Source: Delphinus delphis (Eukaryota > Chordata > Mammalia > Artiodactyla > Delphinidae). From it: a stretch of DNA of 64,000 nt. The stretch lies in contig NC_082695.1 in NCBI RefSeq assembly GCF_949987515.2, forward strand, positions 70,450,466 to 70,514,465. Direction: 5' to 3'. Of the stretch, positions 36,743 to 48,830 are shown piece after piece; position 1 is the stretch's first letter, and each line of letters starts with the position of its first letter. The position numbers were made by a program, and so were the translations under genes. The notes below the pieces were generated by a model, which saw only the letters and a list, made by a program, of their open reading frames with translations, was not told the origin of the DNA and made no database searches.

Positions 36743-36879
36743 CCAAGCAAAGGGGGAAACCCAGACTTTGCTGCTACATTACTTGGATACACTTTAGAGC
36801 TTACCTACTTGACCATTTTTTTGAGCTAAAGTGTAAGTGAAGATGACAAAACATAGCTCATCCTCTCTCAGCCGCTGGG

Positions 36880-37480
36880 AACGGTGTTTATAAGTAAAAA
36901 AAGAAAAACAACACAGAGCAGATGGGACCATTACACATGACCAAACCAATCAATCACAGATGAAGGGCCCAGGTGCAGCGCAGCCGTGCAACAACGCACC
37001 ATTTCACAGTCTGTCAGACACACACACACGGTCGTCCATGAGTGACCCTCCTCGGCCCCCCCCCGGACCTCATCTGGAGCGCTGCTCCCCTCTCGCCTGC
37101 CTACGCTCCAACTGACATCTTCATAATCGCCCTGTCTTTCTATCTGCTGTGGCTCCTGTGAAGAGAGGAGGATGGAAGGGCTGGCGACTGGGGGGAGGGA
37201 GTGGGAAGGGAGACTGGGGAGGGGAGATAAGGACAGGGGCTCCCATCATTGTCACTTACGAGGAGTCCAGCCTTCTTCCTTCTGCCATCCCCACGGCCCC
37301 TCCCTCCCCGACCACCAGCGCGATCGCTTCTCCGAACCATCATTAAGCTCATTAATTTTTAAGGGTGACTGCTTGGTTACGGCACCCCAACTGTCTGCCG
37401 TTAGACATAGAAATTTTGTTTGGGGGTCTCCCGCCTCTGAGGAAGGGAGATGTGGGGAGCTGGACAAAGTCATCCTTTGA
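36880..37480. promoter_or_regulatory. Candidate regulatory block with CpGs and a G/C-rich core
   Basis: Unique sequence next to the enhancer-like block: 'gaccattacacatgacc', 'gggcccaggtgcagcgcagc' with a CAGGTG E-box near 36970, a C-run at 37057-37064, a GGGGAGGG-type G-rich stretch at 37190-37225, 'ccatcattaagctcattaat' and 'tctgccgttagacatag'. Opposing open frames are composition effects. Confidence 0.3.
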
Positions 37481-40400
37481 TGTAAAGGTTAGAAACTGAT
37501 TCACTGGAAGTGCGGAGCAGTACTTTCCGTGGTCCCCCCGAAAAGGGGTTCAGATGAAATCCTTGTTACTCAGAAGACTCTGGGGAGCCAGCTCTGTCCT
37601 AACATTTTGTGTGTTAAATAACCCCTGTGGCCTTTGGCGTCCTATGTCACAGACTCATCCAGGAATCACTGAACCCAAATGAAATTGTACATTTGCAAGG
37701 GTCACGGGCTATCCCGGCAATACAACTGAAACACCAACTCCGACACAACACGTTAGGATAGCTCCCTGTTTTAAACTCAGAATTCCTAATTCCCAGCCTA
37801 ACTCTTTGCGGCTTTTCACCTTTCTGTTCCTTAAAAGAAGCACACACACACACACAAACAAAAAACTCAGTGGGGAAGAAAGTAACAAGTAACCAACAGA
37901 AATGCACTGAAGCCCACCTACCTACCACCTTTGGAAAAAAAAAATCTCTTTACATCACACCAGAAAAAGAAAGACTGGTTTTATTAATTCAGTATAGTCT
38001 TTCATCATGAACTCCTTCTTAAGCCTGGGTAATTCATAACCAAGTTTTTGAGATCTGTTATAGAGCACAAATATGAGAAAGAATCACCTCCATTTACTCA
38101 AAGAACTGCAAAAGGATACTTTCCCCAGCTTTAGGAGACGACTGCTCACCCAGTGATTGAATGCTCTCAGCAATTTATAATTTATTTTGCCCATTTGGAG
38201 ATGAGAAGGAGTTTAGGAAAGCACTCAAACCCTACAAAGGACAACTATATGACTACAAAATAGCTTAAGGGATTTATGTCCCAAAACGCTCACGACATTT
38301 TAGGCTTTACTGGAAATTTTACACTGAGAACAAGAAAAAGTTAATCAAAATAGACCATGCAATTCGGCCACTCTAAGGATTAAGTCACGTGTCATTTATG
38401 TGCAGTTTCATGGAATGGTACGAAAATAAAGAGTGCAGGCTAAGTTGGGTGAGAAAGTGTCCTACCTAAATTCTGCATGCCATTCCATTTACAGGCAAAG
38501 GCAATTTTCCAGAACGCTAGGCAGACTGGATTCGTTGAAATGAAAGCTTTGTCTCTTAGCATGGACCCTACCATCAATTCAAACATGTTCTCAAAATGGT
38601 TTGATGACGCACTTGTTTTTGGTTTTTTTTTTTTCTTTCTTTCTTTTGAGGATTCAGTCTGCTTCTCATCTCTTATCCACCTAATTTGTCCTTCGGAAAC
38701 TTTTAAATATTGAAGTAATCATGAACCTTTCTGTTCCCCAAAGCGTCCTGTAATTTCAAAGCTTAGTCCTTGTTAACAAGGAACCCCATCCCTGAACTCT
38801 AGAAGAAACACGGAGAACGTATTTATTAAAATCTTCCATAGCTCTGCAGAAAGGATCACCTTGGGTTTCGAATGCATTTTTTTTCCCTCAAGGAACAGTC
38901 TCTACACGTTCGCATTAATAAATTTCTACTTCCAAGCTCAATAGAACTTGCAGCGCAAAAAGCAGATGTGTACGTTGGATTCTTTCAAATTAAATTTCCA
39001 AAAGCAGAGCCTATTCTAGCTCAAGATCAAAGGAACTAAAACATGATCTCCTCCCCCTTCCAATATAATTACAGAGATTTCATTTCTTTTTTTACAATGA
39101 GCACAACAGGTAAATTTCAAACTGAAGGATAGTGATGAGGTGCTACTGTTCGGCTTTGCTGGGTTGCTGAATCGCTCTGCTCCGTGGCCCTGCTGTTTAA
39201 ACTACCACTCTACAGGAAGACGGGAAATGCCTCATGCTCTTCTCTACTTTATGCTTGGAGATCTGTTTCCTTTTCGACCTCAGGACTATGCAGAAGAGTT
39301 CTCAGATGGACACAACCCACTGGACAGCAGGACTGTTCCAAAGGAGGGTGTGTCCATCCTAAAAGGCACATCAAGGGAAAAAATCACATTTGTAGGCGTC
39401 TTTCATTGGCAGGCTAGCTAAAAACCCTTTTGGAAGTAGATGGGGAATAAATAATAAATAATGAGGAGTGACACTGTGAAAAATGTCATATCCTGGCAGT
39501 CCTGTGAAAAGACACGGCCCTGGGGAGAGAGAAGAAAGAGATGCAACCCACAAAGTCACCCAAAACTGAGGTTCGAAAGAAAATCTGTACCACTTTGGAA
39601 TGATTAGCATGATCTATTTCTTTGGGGAATATAGGTAAAGAGAGAACAAAATTTAATGTCAAAACCCACAAAAAACAGAGAACTTTGGGAAAGAACAGCC
39701 TCTAGGCTTAAATATCCTTGAGAGCAACTACATTCTACATATGTATTTCCATCTCCCTTTTAAAATTCCTGGTACCTCATTTCATCCTTTGCTGCCCATA
39801 GGCATCTGTTCCCCTCTAATTATTTGCCATTTAGAAAACTCTGCTTAAATTCCTTGTGCATCTGTCCCTTGCTTAGTGTATATTTGTGATGCTTAAATAT
39901 GGTGCCTGATATTAGAGCGGCCATGCATATAAGTACAAAGACTTTCCCATCCCCGAGAAATGTTTCAGCATCCTCTCCCCCAAAACATATACACAAAGTA
40001 AACTCAACATTACCAGGATTTTATAAAATAAGTACGTACTCCTATATACATTGTGCACACGTGCGCACACACACACACACACACACGTACATACACTCCT
40101 CAAAGACTTGGCTGTTGGTAAACAAAACTTCTACTGTATCTTCCAACCAATGCCTTCACAATAGAAATGCCAGTAATAATGTCCTTTCCAAAATATAGTC
40201 TTTTACTTTTAACTAGCTAGGGTCTCCTAGCTCCTGAAATCTTTTGCTACTCTATGAAATGGAATGTGATTACTTTGCATGGAAATATTCTTATTTTAAG
40301 GATATTCCCTCTTGAGAATATAGGGAAAAAACCTGAAAAAGTAGACATAGTTTGTTAGCGTCAAAAATCCCAAATCAAACAGGTTTAATTCCTTCCTACA

Positions 40401-40694
40401 TCTCTTCCACACATCCTTCTTTCTCTTTGCCCATTCCTTCATCCTTCCACCCTTCTTCTACCTCTTCACCCCTCCAGACTCCCTCCCTTAAAGGAGAGGT
40501 ACTGTATGAGGGAAAAACATTGGATTGGGAACATGGAAATGTGGCTTCTGAATTCAGTTTTGCCAATAATTTGGTGGGATCTGTTTCCTTATCTGAATTG
40601 GGATAAAAGATCCCTATGCTGAGGAATAATTGCTATTAATAACATTAGTATTAATAACAATAATAATAGTTTACTCTATGCCAAACATTTTGCA
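37481..40694. other. Intronic sequence, 3.2 kb, no gene seen
   Basis: Unique-looking sequence with a CA tract at 37842-37857 and another at 40055-40086. No recent repeat is present. 38270-39120 is non-repetitive and may contain conserved non-coding sequence. A 93-codon plus-strand frame at 39140-39421 has no domain. Confidence 0.5.
40055..40086. repeat. (CA)n microsatellite
   Basis: 'gtgcacacgtgcgcacacac' followed by CA units. Confidence 0.92.
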
Positions 40695-40905
40695 GTGCAG
40701 TGGGGTGATTAACAGCCTGGATTTGGGAGTCAAAATGCCTGAGTTTGAATCCCAGATCCACCTCTAATGAACTGATGACCCTGGCAAGTTACTGAATATT
40801 TCTGTGCCTCCATTTTCTCATCAAAAAAAAAAAAAGAACGAGTATAATATCTATGCCATGTGGTTGTTGTGAGAAACAAGACATTAAAGGCACTCGGAAT
40901 ATGTA
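40695..40905 (+). mobile_element. MIR SINE
   Basis: 'aacagcctggatttgggagt', 'gcctgagtttgaatcccaga', 'gacccaggcaagttac'-like 'tgaccctggcaagttactg', 'gtgcctccattttctcatc', 'gttgttgtgagaaaca'; the expanded A-run at 40824-40836 replaces 'tgtaaa'. Confidence 0.85.
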
Positions 40906-40920
40906 TTTATTCTTTATCAT

Positions 40921-41075
40921 GTCTCCACCACAATGTAAGTTTCATGCAGAAAAGGAATATCTTCTGTTCACCACTATATTCACATAGCCTAAAATAGTGC
41001 CTGGCACGTGGTATGGAGTTGGTAAATAAAGCACTCTTCAGTGAACGGATGGATGGATGGACGGATGAACAGACA
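40921..41075 (+). mobile_element. L2 LINE 3' end
   Basis: 'ccaccacaatgtaagtttca', 'gttcaccactatattcacat', 'agtgcctggcacgtggtatg', 'gttggtaaataaa' and a (GGAT)n end follow the L2 3' terminus ('actgtaagctcc ... agtgcctggcacatagtagg ... caataaatg'). Confidence 0.75.
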
Positions 41076-41473
41076 AAGAAACATGCCTTGTTCTGGGAGA
41101 ACCCACGATTCTGAAGCTGAACTGTTAAATACTTACTAGGTGTGATTTATATGGTACTTTGCATGACCTCTGCTTTCAGGAAACTGATAATTTATTATGG
41201 AAACGAGGCTAAGTACAAACAACTATCATTACAAACCATAAAGAAAAAATCACATTAGAAGTATAAAAGTTGAATATTTGGCCAGGTCAGAGGAAAGATA
41301 TCTCAGTTCTGTGGGAGTAGGGAGTGGAGCCTTCCGACCCCATGATTCGTCCAAGAAAACCCTTGGGAACTGTCAACCATGACCACTAAGAAGTTAAAGC
41401 CAATAGACAATGTTCAGTTCTCATCTTCCTTGGTGGTCAGAAAGACACTCTTATTCCCTCCTTAAAAACATGC

Positions 41474-41824
41474 AGGGACTTCCCTGGTGGCGCAGTGGTT
41501 GAGAATGCCCCTGCCAATACAGGGGACACGGGTTCAAGTCCTGGTCTGGGAAGATCCCACATGGCACGGAGCACCTAAGCCCATGTGCCACAACTACTAA
41601 ACCTGTGCTCCAGAGCCTGTGAGCCACAACTACTGAAGCCCGCGTGCCACAACTACTGAAGCCCACACGCCTAGAACCCGTGCTCCACAACAGGAGAAAC
41701 AACAGCAATGAGAAGCCCACGCACTGCAAGGAAGAGTAGCCCCCGCTTGCCACAACTAGAGAAAGCCCGCACGTAGCAACGAAGATCCAACACAGCCAAA
41801 AATTAATTAATTAATTAATTTAAA
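41474..41824 (+). mobile_element. CHR-1-like SINE, long form
   Basis: Head 'ggacttccctggtggcgcag', B-box-like 'gggttcaagtcctgg', repeated 'gccacaactactgaagcc' units and an (ATTA)n tail at about 41801-41820. Flanking aaaaacatgc and aaaaacacgc form an imperfect duplication. Antisense to TCF4. Confidence 0.93.
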
Positions 41825-42054
41825 AAAACACGCGTGACACGGCTTCCACAACAACACACTTCCCTTTTCTCCTACTCCTGGGGGTTCTATTTTATTCTCA
41901 CCCAAAAGACTTTAAGTGTTGACAATCCTTCAATTGTGAGGCCCTAGGTTTCCTTGTCACTTGAGACTCCATACGCAACCTTCTATCTTCAACTTGCCTC
42001 TGTATGTTGAAGACCCCTTCAGCTGAAGACCTTTTGCTCAGACTTTTCTGAGCT

Positions 42055-42155
42055 TTATACCCATAACTCCAACTGCCTACTTGATATCTTCACTTGAATG
42101 GCTTAAAAGTACCTCAAACTTAACACCAAACTCATCATCATCTTCTTTTTATACC
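42055..42155 (+). mobile_element. L2 LINE fragment
   Basis: 'aagtacctcaaacttaacac' and 'caaactcatcatcatcttc' match the L2 section 'gcacctcaaactcaacatg ... gaactcatcatcttcc'. Confidence 0.55.
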
Positions 42156-42214
42156 TAGACATTTACTAATGTTCCCTGGAGTTTTACAGAAATTGAAAAA
42201 GAAATGAAATTACA

Positions 42215-42350
42215 TTTATTAAGCATCTCGTATTTCTAGCTCCTGTGCTAGATGTATATATCTCATTTAATCTTCATTACAAGGCTCTGAGGTAGAGCTC
42301 ATCATCTTCATTTTTAAGATAGAGTAATAAGGCTCAGAGAAATGGCTTCC
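42215..42350 (-). mobile_element. MIR SINE fragment
   Basis: 'taagcatctcgtatttctag', 'ctgtgctagatgtatatatc', 'tcatttaatcttcattacaa' and 'taaggctcagagaaatgg' follow the reverse MIR. Confidence 0.7.
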
Positions 42351-42673
42351 ATTTCATCACAGACCATGGATTTCAAGCTATAAGGCTCGAAATTAAGAGG
42401 ATGAATAATGTTTGGTGTCAAGAAACAAACTTGTTCTCTTAGTTTGAGCCTTATAACCTAGAAGATTATACCCTGTGAGCCTTCTGCTTCATAGTGGAGA
42501 GCTATTTTGGTAAATCAATGAGAAGTCTACCCAGGCGAAGAAGGGAAAGTATAGAGCAACACCTTAATCAGATAAAAACAGACAGTATAAAAGTAGAAAA
42601 CATATAGAAAAGAAACAGTCATGGAAAATAGTTAAAAGCTAATTTTAAAAAGAACTATAAAACGTAAGGATAG

Positions 42674-42887
42674 GGCTTCCCTGGTGGCGCAGTGGTTGAG
42701 AGTCCGCCTGCCGATGCAGGGGACACGGGTTTGTGCCCCAGTCTGGGAAGATCCCACATGCCGCGGAGCGGCTGGGCCCGTGAGCCATGGCCGCTGAGCC
42801 TGCGCGTCCAGAGCCTGTGCTCCGCAACGGGAGAGGCCACAACAGTGAGAGGCTCGCGTACCGCAAAAAAATAAGAAAAATTAAAAA
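42674..42887 (+). mobile_element. CHR-2-like SINE
   Basis: Short form nearly identical to the copy at 22161, ending 'cgcgtaccgcaaaaaaataa'. The duplication taaggatag is at 42665-42673 and 42888-42896. Antisense to TCF4. Confidence 0.95.
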
Positions 42888-42896
42888 TAAGGATAG

Positions 42897-45254
42897 TAAA
42901 CATTTTATCAATGAAAAGCTACAGTGGTGGAGATTTTAAAAATCAGTAAATGTATTCATGGTCAAAATAAGAAAAGAAGAACCATGAAAGGCCCACAGAA
43001 AGCATATAATGAAATGAATCCTTGGCAGGGTTGTCCCAAATGAAACAACCTCCCATGGGGGCTGAAGCTCTCTGACCCAAGCCCTGGACCACACACCACA
43101 CCAGCACCACACATCTCATGGAATCTTCCCACCCCTTCCTTTGAAAGTCCCAAAGCTGCAAGTCCTGTGACATTTCTGCACAACATGAATGACTATACTT
43201 CATACCCTGGCTTAGGACAAAACATGGACCCTTTCTTAGTAACAGGCGACATACTAGACCCTCATATTGCTCTCACTCAAGAGGTGTGGTCCATCTCTTC
43301 CAGGATGATTCTTGAAAAACCCATTTACCAGGCTGGCTCATCAGTAAGTCTTCCTCAGTCCAGGGATTTAGTCCCCCACTCCCCAAGCCTGCAGATTCCC
43401 CTGTTTGTTGACATGATCCATCACAGACTATTAAAGCCTGGATGGCACAGCTGCTCACAGGCAGGTAATGGCTACCTGTCTCCTTGGAGTTGAAGACTCC
43501 TGTGATTGGAATTCCTCTCTACGCATGGCTGCTGGGGGTTCCCAGACAGAGGAAATTAGACATGTTGACCTTAAATGTTACAAGCTATATAATTCACATA
43601 ATATTAATATTATACCATTCATCTCCCTGTATCCATGGTTTTAGACCTTTGATCTCTGCAGCTGTCAAGGAAAGAATCTTTTTCTGGCAGGGGGTAAAGT
43701 GGATCACACACCTATCTCTAGCCATCTCAGACAGATCCTATGGCATTTTCTGGCTCACTAGAGGGGATTTCTCTCTTCCAGGACTTGCCATGCCAAACCG
43801 CCCATGATTTGTTGCAGGAAAGGACCGTGGGTGTGTGGGGCAGGCAGTTCATCTTGTGGCTCTCTCACAAGCAGCCATAAACCCGGCAAAGGGTGTAATT
43901 CCCAAATCCTCCACCAGGGCACTGGGAGAGGCAGACTCAGAGCAAAAACAACTACTTTTGGGCTTCCAAATCAAAAATGCCACTTGCTAGCCATGCCAAC
44001 CTCCAAGACAGACATCCTACCAGAGAGAAATGAGTGGTCCTGTATCACACAGGCACTAAGCCATGAAGCTGGAAAGCAAAGCCCACTCTAACCCCAAGTT
44101 CTAAGCTCTTCCCATGCCTATATCTATAAAGATAAAAGAGGAAAACAGCTCACAAAGGAAAAAATCACTGAGAAAAGCAGAGACAGAGTTCACAGATTTT
44201 GACATTGTGCACGTTGAAGGAGGTGGGTTTCAAAAGGCAGAAAGAATAGGCTAGGGAAAAAACAAGGAATTTGGGGCTGTGCTACCTTCGATGTCAACCT
44301 ACCTACCTAGATAGTTTCAGGAAAGCTCTTCAACTACACCCGACTGAGGTGCTGATTCGTAGACCTGAAGTGTGTCCCAGTGTGAACTTGACCCCAAGAG
44401 ACTTGGCATGTGTGGTCTATGAACCACACTCTGACAACCGCTGCCAGAGAACGAAAAGATCCATTTGCACTTTTATCCGCAGAAGGAAGAGTCGTCAGGA
44501 AGGGAAGAGAAGATGAAAGAAGATGGAACAGGGAAGATCTCTGGAAAAAGATTCCAGGACTAGCACGTTTAAATAAGCTGAACGATGCAAATGCTGAGGG
44601 TTATCAAGAGAATGAAGAAGGGTCACGTTTTCTCCTAAGACGGGAGGAGAAGCAGCAGCCAGTTAAAGATGAGCGGCAGATATTCTAAGATCAACTACCT
44701 CAGATCAAACAACTCATTTCTAAGTCTGATAGCTCTCCAAAACTTCTAGGACTCTACAACTATTCCCTCAGGCCTCCCCACTGAGAACATTCGTTACTCG
44801 GATTCTGCTTGGATTCTGGTTCTCTAAATTGTTCCTAAGTGCTTGCATACTATTTTGCTGAAAATTGTCACAGATCGTAAACTACTTGGGTGTAAAAGCT
44901 GGCCTGAATGCCACAGGGGAGTCTAATTCCAGGCCAGCCGTGCACTTGGCAAATCCAGGTCCTTACCAGAGGCAGGCATTCCTATTCATAAAGCAACAGG
45001 TCCTGTGCCCATCAGCTTCACTCATCCCTTATTAAAAAATAATGATGGTGACATTTTCCCTTGACTTTTGCAACCCTGGATCATTCTTCTTGTGAGGTTC
45101 TTTTCTTTATCATTATGGTTTAACATTGTGCTAAAATGTTAAAAAAAAAAAAAAGGTACAGCAGTCATTAGTGTGGTCCTTAAACCCTGGTTTTCTGTAT
45201 CTTACATTTACTTGGAATACTTTTGACCTGTCACATCTACCTGCACTGTCCAGG
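42897..45254. other. Intronic sequence, 2.4 kb, no gene seen
   Basis: GC-balanced, higher-complexity sequence with overlapping plus-strand frames (43167-43493, 43484-43807, 43804-44091, 44410-44688; 92-108 codons). They are in different frames, have no domain I recognise, and lie antisense to TCF4. It could be an old, unrecognised repeat or pseudogene, but I cannot name a parent. Confidence 0.4.
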
Positions 45255-45500
45255 GAAGCAGTTGGGTCTGCTGGTTAGAATACATGCTTCAGAGCCTGGC
45301 AGGACCACGTGCAAATCACAATCATATCACTAACCAACTAGGAGTGTGCCCTCCATCTGGGGGATTTTAACCTCACTGTCCTTCACTTTCCTCATTCGTA
45401 AACTGACAATACATACTGTTCACAAACGGACGCTGTAAGATAAAATCTGCAAACAACAGCACAGTGTTTGACACAGAGTAAGAGCAAAGTATCGAGTGGC
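45255..45500 (+). mobile_element. MIR SINE
   Basis: 'agcagttgggtctgctggtt', 'cttcagagcctggcaggacc', 'tcactttcctcattcgtaaa', 'agtgtttgacacagagtaag' follow the plus MIR order. Confidence 0.7.
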
Positions 45501-46354
45501 TATTGTTACCACATTAGGATATTGATGAACGTTTATGGACATTAGCAAATAAGCATTATGGACATTGTTGGACAAAGGTCACGGTCATTATTTAGAATTT
45601 AGTGCTGATGGAGCATGCATTTAATTTGCTCTTATGTGTCAAGGAAGCTGTATATTTGTACAACAGATACAAAGACTGGACCTAAATCTGGACTGTTTTG
45701 AATGCCTTTGGTGGCATGGACAAAGACCGGAGAACCATGAGATTAAACGTTTCTCCAAATATATCCAACTGTGTGTGCTGCTGATGACAGCAACATCTAT
45801 ACAAGAAGCATCACACATTTTCAACTGCACGTATCTGTGTTATGTTAAGAAGAAAAATATATCACCTCGGTGGTTCCCAAGGCTTCTTTTTGCTTTTGCT
45901 ATTGTATTTTAGTTCCAAACAAGCCTCCTCATTTCATGACCTCTTCCCTCTGCACCTTTCGCTCTGCTTGTGTCCCTTATGTGCCCAATCACCCATGTGC
46001 ATGACGCTGACAGAGCCATTTCCTCTTCAGCTGTTACCCTTGAGTAGTTTTCCAGTCCTTTATAGGCTAACATTTAAAGGCATAATTCCTACCCACTTAC
46101 AACTTTTATTCTAAAGGAAATAAAACAAAACAGGCTCGGATTGCCAGACTACACTAATTTCTTTCAAATACCTCTCACGCATCAAATGGTTTCATTCAAT
46201 GTGCTTGCAACTGTACAGCAAATTCAAACACATCTTTCCTCATTCACTCTGCTTAACTGTATTTCTCCTTTTACACACTGACTTCCGATATCCTTTCGGC
46301 TCTTTGTTAATTTCACCAAAATAGTGTTAATCGTAATAAAACTTACTTATTTTT
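45501..46354. other. Intronic sequence, no gene seen
   Basis: AT-rich; a pyrimidine-rich stretch at 45930-46080 could be a decayed LINE piece. No gene. Confidence 0.45.
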
Positions 46355-46748
46355 TTAAAGGGATTATTATTTTTTTAAAATAAATTTAGTTACTTATTTA
46401 ATATTTTTTTTGGCTGCACGGGTCTTCGTTGCTGTGCACGGGCATTCTCTGGTTGCAGCGAGCGGGGGCTACTCTTCGTTGCGGTGCACGGGCTTCTTAC
46501 TGCGGTGGCTTCTCTTGTTGCGGAGTGCGGGCTCTAGGCGCCCGGGCTTCAGTAGTTGTGGCACACAGGCTCTAGAGCACATGCTCAGTAGTTGTGGCTC
46601 GTGGGCTCTAGAGCACATGCTCAGTAGTTGTGGCGCACGGGCTTAGTTGCTCCGCGGCATGTGGGATCTTCCCGGACCAGGGATCAAACCCGTGCACCCT
46701 GCGTTGGCAGGCGGATTCTTAACCACTGCACCACCAGGGAAGTCCCTG
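46355..46748 (-). mobile_element. CHR-1-like SINE, long form with internal duplication
   Basis: Reverse element, sense to TCF4: 'ggctgcacgggtcttcgttg' near the left, 'aaccactgcaccaccaggga' and 'agtccc' at the right (head). It is flanked by a perfect 16-bp target-site duplication, aaacttacttattttt, at 46339-46354 and 46749-46764. A 36-bp unit is repeated in tandem at 46569-46640. Confidence 0.96.
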
Positions 46749-47304
46749 AAACTTACTTATTTTTAATAATTAACTTTGAGTGATTAGCAAATGTCTAGTT
46801 TCAATCACTATGTAGAATTTTTGTTTGTTTTCAGAGTAAGAAAAAAAAATCAATTTTTCTATGTAGCGATATTATCATATGCTCCAAGGAAGAATCCTGG
46901 TTCTGGTAATGTGTTCTGATCACCCCTCCAATACCCTCATCTGACATTACAGAAAAGCCCTGTACTCTTCAGGAATATCTATCTGATCAACTAGAAATAC
47001 CAATTGCAGTGAACTTCAGGACTTGCCCTCAAGCATGGTATGCTCTTTGCTTAGCCCAATACCTGGCAAGAGGTGAGGGATCATAAATATAAACTACAGG
47101 TAACTTCCAACTTTCCCTGTAAGTATACTGAGTTAACAGTACATCTATCTGCAGTCACCAGGCCACAGCTGGAAATGACTGCAAGGTTATTGTTATCAAA
47201 TAGCCTTTGATTGGGCTCGATGACACTGGCAAATGCTGAGACTGTGACCATTTGGGCTGCACCGGCTTCTGGTCCATTTTCAAAACCACTAGCTATGCAT
47301 CTAG

Positions 47305-47412
47305 CCTTTGTCCCTCTCCACTTGAATAAAAACTCCACAAGGGCAGGGGGTAGTTTTCTCCTTTGTTTCCAGATGTATCGCAAGTGCCTGGCACATATTT
47401 GCTGAATGAATG
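47305..47412 (+). mobile_element. L2 LINE 3' end
   Basis: 'ataaaaactccacaagggca', 'caagtgcctggcacatattt' and 'gctgaatgaatgac' match the L2 3' terminus. Confidence 0.75.
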
Positions 47413-47479
47413 ACACATGCTGAACACAGCTTGTAAGGTTCCTTCAGAAGCTGAACACAGAGAACCTTTTCCTCACACC

Positions 47480-47853
47480 CTCCCTCTTCAGTGCTTGCAA
47501 AAGAGATGCCCAACCCTCTCCCTTCTAACCTTCTGCAGGTGTCACTCCCTAGGCCTCCAACAAGCCTCATCTTGTTCCCACACCAGTTCCATTTGCCCTA
47601 ATGTCTCCTCCTGACCTTCATAGGTGAACTTAGACGTCTGCTTCCTCTGGGGTCTGTCCCTCCCTTTTAGGAACTCCCATAGGACCCTGTATATCTCTTG
47701 GCCTGTTTATCTCCTGTGTTTCCCACTAGACAGAAAGTAACTCCAAGTATGCGGTATTCAAGGGTATATCTCCAGCCCCAACACACACCAAGTATTTGGC
47801 ACAAAGCTCATGCTCGATAAATATGTGATGAATGAATTAATGAATGAATTAAA
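47480..47853 (+). mobile_element. L2 LINE 3' end (longer)
   Basis: 'ctcccataggaccctgtata', 'tcttggcctgtttatctcct', 'cccactagacagaaagtaac', 'aagtatttggcacaaagctc', 'atgctcgataaatatg' and a (GAAT)n tail follow the L2 3' order. It stands directly after another L2 3' end, so two separate insertions are present. Confidence 0.7.
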
Positions 47854-48538
47854 GATTGAACACTAATAATATGAAAGACCCGTAGAAGCACATCTCTATC
47901 CAGAGCAACTGTTATATACAAATCAGTACATATGATACAAGTCAAATAAACTTACAAACAATGTAATTTAAAATCCAATCAATCAATACATTTGTTGACT
48001 CTTTCCATAGGTATTTTGGGCCTGTTAACAGTGGGATATACCTCCAAATAAAACTTCACCAATCAAAATTCTATGATTAGAAAAGAAGTTCACGGGTAAA
48101 GTGATGATTATTAATACCCTGAGAAATAATTTCACATGATTAATGACTTAACTACTTTATTCATTCAAATATAAGAACTTGAATTCTCTCTAAAGGTTAT
48201 ATTTTCAACTTGCCAAAAATTCTAAATAAAATAGGTATTAATCATTCTGATGGTAAAAGGGAATATATACTATGATACATGCAAAAACCAATACCTAAAT
48301 TCCATACATTTTCTTTAAGCCACACATTACAAAACACAGATGTCTTTAACTGGTTTTCTCCCTGCACTTTAATTTTATTAAGTGAAATACACAGAATTCA
48401 ACAGAAGCACAAAAGTCTGTCTACGGCAGTGGGCCAACAGGTTAGCTGGGAGAGCCTCATAGGACAGGCTACGAGTCTATGGCTCTGAGCAGCCAGGGGT
48501 CAGGTCTTCCATAATGTGATCAAGACATTATATGTGTT
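47854..48538. other. Intronic sequence, no gene seen
   Basis: AT-rich unique-looking sequence. Confidence 0.5.
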
Positions 48539-48556
48539 AAGAAAAACCCAAATCAG

Positions 48557-48812
48557 GGGACTTCCGTGGTGGTCCAGTGGTTAAGAATATGCCTGCCAAT
48601 GCAGGGGACGCGGGTTCAATCCCATCAGGGAACTAAGATCCCACATGTCGTGGGGCAACTAAGCCCGTGCGCCACAATTACTGAGCCCATGCGCCACAAC
48701 TACTGAGCCCGTGCGCCACAACTAGAGAGAAGCCCGTGTGCTGCAACAAAGAAAGATCCTGCGTGCCACAACTAAGACCCAACACAGCCAAAAATAAATA
48801 AATACTTAAAAA
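48557..48812 (+). mobile_element. tRNA-derived SINE (Bov-tA/CHR-like) with 22-bp tail repeats
   Basis: Head 'gggacttccgtggtggtcca', B-box-like 'gggttcaatcccatc', then three tandem 22-bp units at 48663-48728 and an (AAAT)n end. An 18-bp duplication with one mismatch flanks it: aagaaaaacccaaatcag at 48539-48556 and aagaaaaactcaaatcag at 48813-48830. Confidence 0.94.
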
Positions 48813-48830
48813 AAGAAAAACTCAAATCAG

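Noticed and set aside
37140..37480. Opposing frames of 65-102 codons in a G/C-rich stretch
   Set aside because: Both strands are open over the same bases because of skewed G/C composition; no domain and no splice context.
41451..41753. 100-codon minus-strand frame, and a similar one at 46410-46646
   Set aside because: Translation of long CHR-1-like SINE copies with internal repeats; not a protein.
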